Assembly: GCA_048549915.1 (NCBI GenBank)
Contig: JBLYYE010000021.1
Span: 20,527 to 84,526, forward strand
Length of the DNA stretch: 64,000 nucleotides
Reading direction: 5' to 3'
Source: LSUCC0057 sp048549915
Lineage (GTDB): Bacteria > Pseudomonadota > Gammaproteobacteria > Pseudomonadales > Porticoccaceae
Below the pieces are notes generated by a model. It was not told where the DNA came from and made no database searches. It worked only from the letters and a program-made list of their open reading frames with translations. Both the position numbers and the translations under genes were made by a program. How positions within the stretch are numbered: position 1 is the first letter of the stretch; the number at the start of each line of letters is the position of its first letter. Positions 61,695 to 64,000 of this stretch are shown piece after piece.

Positions 61695-62210
61695 TTATTG
61701 AGTGATTTTGTTTAGACGCTCGGCAACTTTGGCAGTGATATTGTGCTCGGGGCTGGCCACCATGACAGACTCAGCCTTGAGCAGCAGGGTAATACCCTCT
61801 TCCTGAACAATCTCTTCGAGTGCCTGGCTGGCTTTTGGGCGCAACTCTTCAAAAATACTCTGTTGCAACTGCTGAGTTTCAGCCTGCAACTTGCGCATAG
61901 CCAGGTCGGCGTCAGCTTTGGTGTACTCAGCTTTCTTCTGGTAGCTCGCCACTTGCTCTTGCGACCACGTCATACGGTTGGCTTCAGCTTCTTTGGCCAT
62001 CGCCTGAAGATCCGCTACTGCACTCTCATACTTGGCTTTGAGGGCGACGAAATCGGCACCCGACTCCGCGGCTTGTGCGCGCTGCTGGGCCAAATCAGAA
62101 CCAAAGATAGCGCGCTGCACATCGACAACCGCTATTTTGTCCGCGGCTTGAGCTGCGCTAGCCACAGCAGCGATCAGGGTAACAGCCAGTAATTTACGAA
62201 TATTTAACAC
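61695..62210 (-). CDS. skp: Periplasmic chaperone Skp/OmpH
   Basis: Holds unfolded outer-membrane proteins in the periplasm and hands them to the BAM complex. A signal peptide (about 1-22, cleavage near AQA) is followed by IAVVDVQRAIFGSDLAQQRA and a long coiled coil forming the tentacles (about 40-125). The start is a GTG at 62210 with GGAG eight bases upstream. Length 171 residues. Its place between bamA and lpxD is conserved. Confidence 0.95.
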   Translation of the reverse strand: MLNIRKLLAVTLIAAVASAAQAADKIAVVDVQRAIFGSDLAQQRAQAAESGADFVALKAKYESAVADLQAMAKEAEANRMTWSQEQVASYQKKAEYTKADADLAMRKLQAETQQLQQSIFEELRPKASQALEEIVQEEGITLLLKAESVMVASPEHNITAKVAERLNKITQ

Positions 62211-62275
62211 AGTAAAACTCCAAAGTTGATAGTGAATAAGTGATTAAACCAAAGCTGACAAGAGCCTTAGTGCGG

Positions 62276-64000
62276 TTAAAAAGTATTGCCCATAGAGAAC
62301 TGGAAGACCTCTTTGTTCTCATATTCTGAGGCATTCATAGGCTTGGCTAAACTAAATGTTAACGGGCCGAAGCCGCTCAACCAAGTGACACCGACACCTG
62401 CTGCAAAACGCAATTCACTGGCGCTGGGCTCATAACAGTTGAGCTGTATACCATTGCAACTGCTTTTGAAAATATTACCGCCGTCGACGAAGAATGAGGA
62501 CTGTACTGAGCGCTGATCTTTAAGGAACGGCAGCGGGAAGATAATGTCTAGCCCGCCAACAGCCTTGATATTACCGCCCAGTGAACGCCAATCTTTCGGG
62601 TCACCTGAGCCGCTGATACGTGTCCCTCGCGGCCCAAGATCATTGCGTTCAAAGCCGCGGATAGAGCCGAGCCCACCGCCGTAATAGTTCTTGAAAAACG
62701 GCAAGCTGCCGGTATCGCCGTAGCCATCACCTACACCGATCTCAGCGCGGAATTTCAAAGTCAGTCGATTGAAAATCGGCATTGCAGTCAAGTATTGGCC
62801 GCTCAGGTTGACTCGCCAATACTCGAGGTCACTGCCCGGCACTGTCGCTTCCAGTCCAGCGCGCAACTGTGTGCCGCGTGTGGCAAAGACGCCTCGGTTG
62901 AGCGTAGAGCGCACATAGTTGAGGTTAATATTGGCCATATCGTACATATCGCCATTGGCAGCGATGAATTGGCGTACTTCCAGTGTCGATGAGTTGCTCG
63001 AGGAGCCCATATCCAGGTGCTCATAACCCAGACCAAACCCAATTCGCGATACTTCAGAGAGCGGATAACCCCAATTTAAACCTGCGCCGTAACTGGAAGT
63101 TGAGTAGTCAGAAAGCTGGAAATCGTCGTAATCGGTTTCTCGGGCAAATATATTAAAGCCCAAGCTGACACCGTCTACAGTGTAGTAAGGCTCGGTATAG
63201 CTGAGATTGACCGAAGTCTGGTAGCGACTGCGATTGAGGCCGATACCTACTTGCTTACCACTGCCGAGAAAATTATTTTCGCTGAGGTTGGCGCCGATAA
63301 TCATCCCGGTGCCTTGGGCGTAGCCCAGGCTAGCACCGACGGATCCTGAGGGCTGCTCTTCAACGGTGTAGATAACGTCTATTTGATCGCTGGTGCCGGC
63401 TACAGGCACAGTTTCACTGTTGACCTCTTTGAAGAAACCCAGACGCTCTAAACGCAACTTAGAGTGTTCGATGAGTGATGTGTTGGCCGAGCCACCCTCC
63501 ATCTGACGCATCTCGCGGCGCAGTACTTCATCGGCAGTTTTGCTGTTGCCGCGAAACTCTATGCGACGGACATAGGCGCGCATGCCAGGCGTTACCAAGA
63601 ATGTCACCTTGGCGGTACCGGTTTCATCATCAATCTCAGGAAAACCCTCAACTTCAGCAAAAGTGTAACCGTCATTGCCCAGGCGTCGAGTGATAAATTC
63701 GCTGCTGCTGGTCATCAGCGTTTGTGAGAATGTCATTCCTTCGCGTACCAGGATCATGGCGCGAATCTGCTCTTCAGGTATCACCAGCTCGCCGGCCAGT
63801 TCCACAGCACCCACTTTGTAAATTTCACCTTCATCGATATTGATAGTGATGAAAACAGAGCTCTTATCGGGACTCACCGACACCTGAGTGGAGCGCACCT
63901 GGAAGCCGAGATAACCGCGGTCGAGGTACCAGGATTCAAGAGTGTCGATATCGCCAGAGAGTTTTTCTCGCGCATACTTATCATCACTGCCAAACCAGGA
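62276..64000 (-). CDS. bamA: Outer membrane assembly factor BamA, N-terminus cut by window edge
   Basis: Core of the BAM complex that inserts beta-barrel proteins into the outer membrane. The frame runs unbroken from base 64000, opening SWFGSDDKYAREKLSGDIDT in the third POTRA domain. Two further POTRA domains follow, then the Omp85 barrel with the conserved GGLGSIRGFERNDLGPRG motif (the VRGF-type loop) and a C-terminal strand ending in Phe. About 575 of roughly 780 residues are present; the start lies beyond the window. The first in-frame GTG at 63898 is internal. Confidence 0.97.
   Translation of the reverse strand, partial: SWFGSDDKYAREKLSGDIDTLESWYLDRGYLGFQVRSTQVSVSPDKSSVFITINIDEGEIYKVGAVELAGELVIPEEQIRAMILVREGMTFSQTLMTSSSEFITRRLGNDGYTFAEVEGFPEIDDETGTAKVTFLVTPGMRAYVRRIEFRGNSKTADEVLRREMRQMEGGSANTSLIEHSKLRLERLGFFKEVNSETVPVAGTSDQIDVIYTVEEQPSGSVGASLGYAQGTGMIIGANLSENNFLGSGKQVGIGLNRSRYQTSVNLSYTEPYYTVDGVSLGFNIFARETDYDDFQLSDYSTSSYGAGLNWGYPLSEVSRIGFGLGYEHLDMGSSSNSSTLEVRQFIAANGDMYDMANINLNYVRSTLNRGVFATRGTQLRAGLEATVPGSDLEYWRVNLSGQYLTAMPIFNRLTLKFRAEIGVGDGYGDTGSLPFFKNYYGGGLGSIRGFERNDLGPRGTRISGSGDPKDWRSLGGNIKAVGGLDIIFPLPFLKDQRSVQSSFFVDGGNIFKSSCNGIQLNCYEPSASELRFAAGVGVTWLSGFGPLTFSLAKPMNASEYENKEVFQFSMGNTF

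Noticed and set aside
1..64000. CRISPR arrays, insertion sequences or prophage
   Set aside because: No spaced repeats, transposase, terminal inverted repeats or phage structural genes were recognised.

Overview
The window is a stretch of chromosome from a Gram-negative gammaproteobacterium, most likely an aerobic, probably marine member of the Cellvibrionales/Pseudomonadales side of the class. The evidence is the outer-membrane and lipid A gene block (bamA, skp, lpxD, fabZ, lpxA, lpxB), the Pseudomonas-like arrangement of gltA diverging from sdhCDAB-sucAB-lpd-sucCD, acnB, miaE, epmC, and the uvrC-pgsA-tRNA order. The genus cannot be fixed from the sequence alone. Both ends cut a gene: aroC lacks its C-terminus at the left edge and bamA lacks its N-terminus at the right edge.

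Layout. 1-4.6 kb: leftward operon gpsA, DUF4389 gene, sixA, alpha/beta hydrolase, prmB, aroC. 4.7-6.7 kb: htpG behind a near-consensus heat-shock (sigma-32) promoter. 6.8-10.8 kb: a rightward accessory cassette set between two leftward core units. It holds a predicted lipoprotein, a large secreted protein split in two frames at a run of nine G, and two overlapping small genes whose products are related to each other. I read it as a candidate polymorphic toxin/immunity locus; this is the most novel part of the window. 10.8-27.4 kb: TCA-cycle block sucDC-lpd-sucBA, sdhBADC (leftward), gltA (rightward), miaE, acnB. 27.4-34.5 kb: a VOC protein, nfuA, metH, a DUF2970 protein and a long acyl-CoA dehydrogenase. 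34.6-36.2 kb: two related GNAT-like orphan genes directly downstream of tRNA-Leu and tRNA-Cys. 36.2-46.7 kb: leftward run comEC, msbA, lpxK, kdsB, murB, alkB-like, uvrC, pgsA. 46.8-48.7 kb: NAD(P)H-dependent-reductase-like and patatin genes, then tRNA-Gly and tRNA-Glu. 48.9-64 kb: alaA converging on the leftward run bamA, skp, lpxD, fabZ, lpxA, lpxB, rnhB, KAS III, dnaE, accA, epmC, pdxB.

How the genes work together. The central block encodes citrate synthase, aconitase, 2-oxoglutarate dehydrogenase, succinyl-CoA synthetase and succinate dehydrogenase, which is most of an oxidative TCA cycle. The kdsB, lpxK, msbA, lpxA, lpxB, lpxD, fabZ, skp and bamA genes build and assemble the outer membrane, with accA and a FabH-like enzyme supplying fatty acids. 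Strong hairpins mark most convergent gene ends, and one sits inside the sdh-suc run. Base composition is fairly even, but the 6.8-10.3 kb cassette and the 34.6-35.7 kb pair look more AT-rich, as expected for acquired DNA. No insertion sequence, CRISPR array or prophage was seen.
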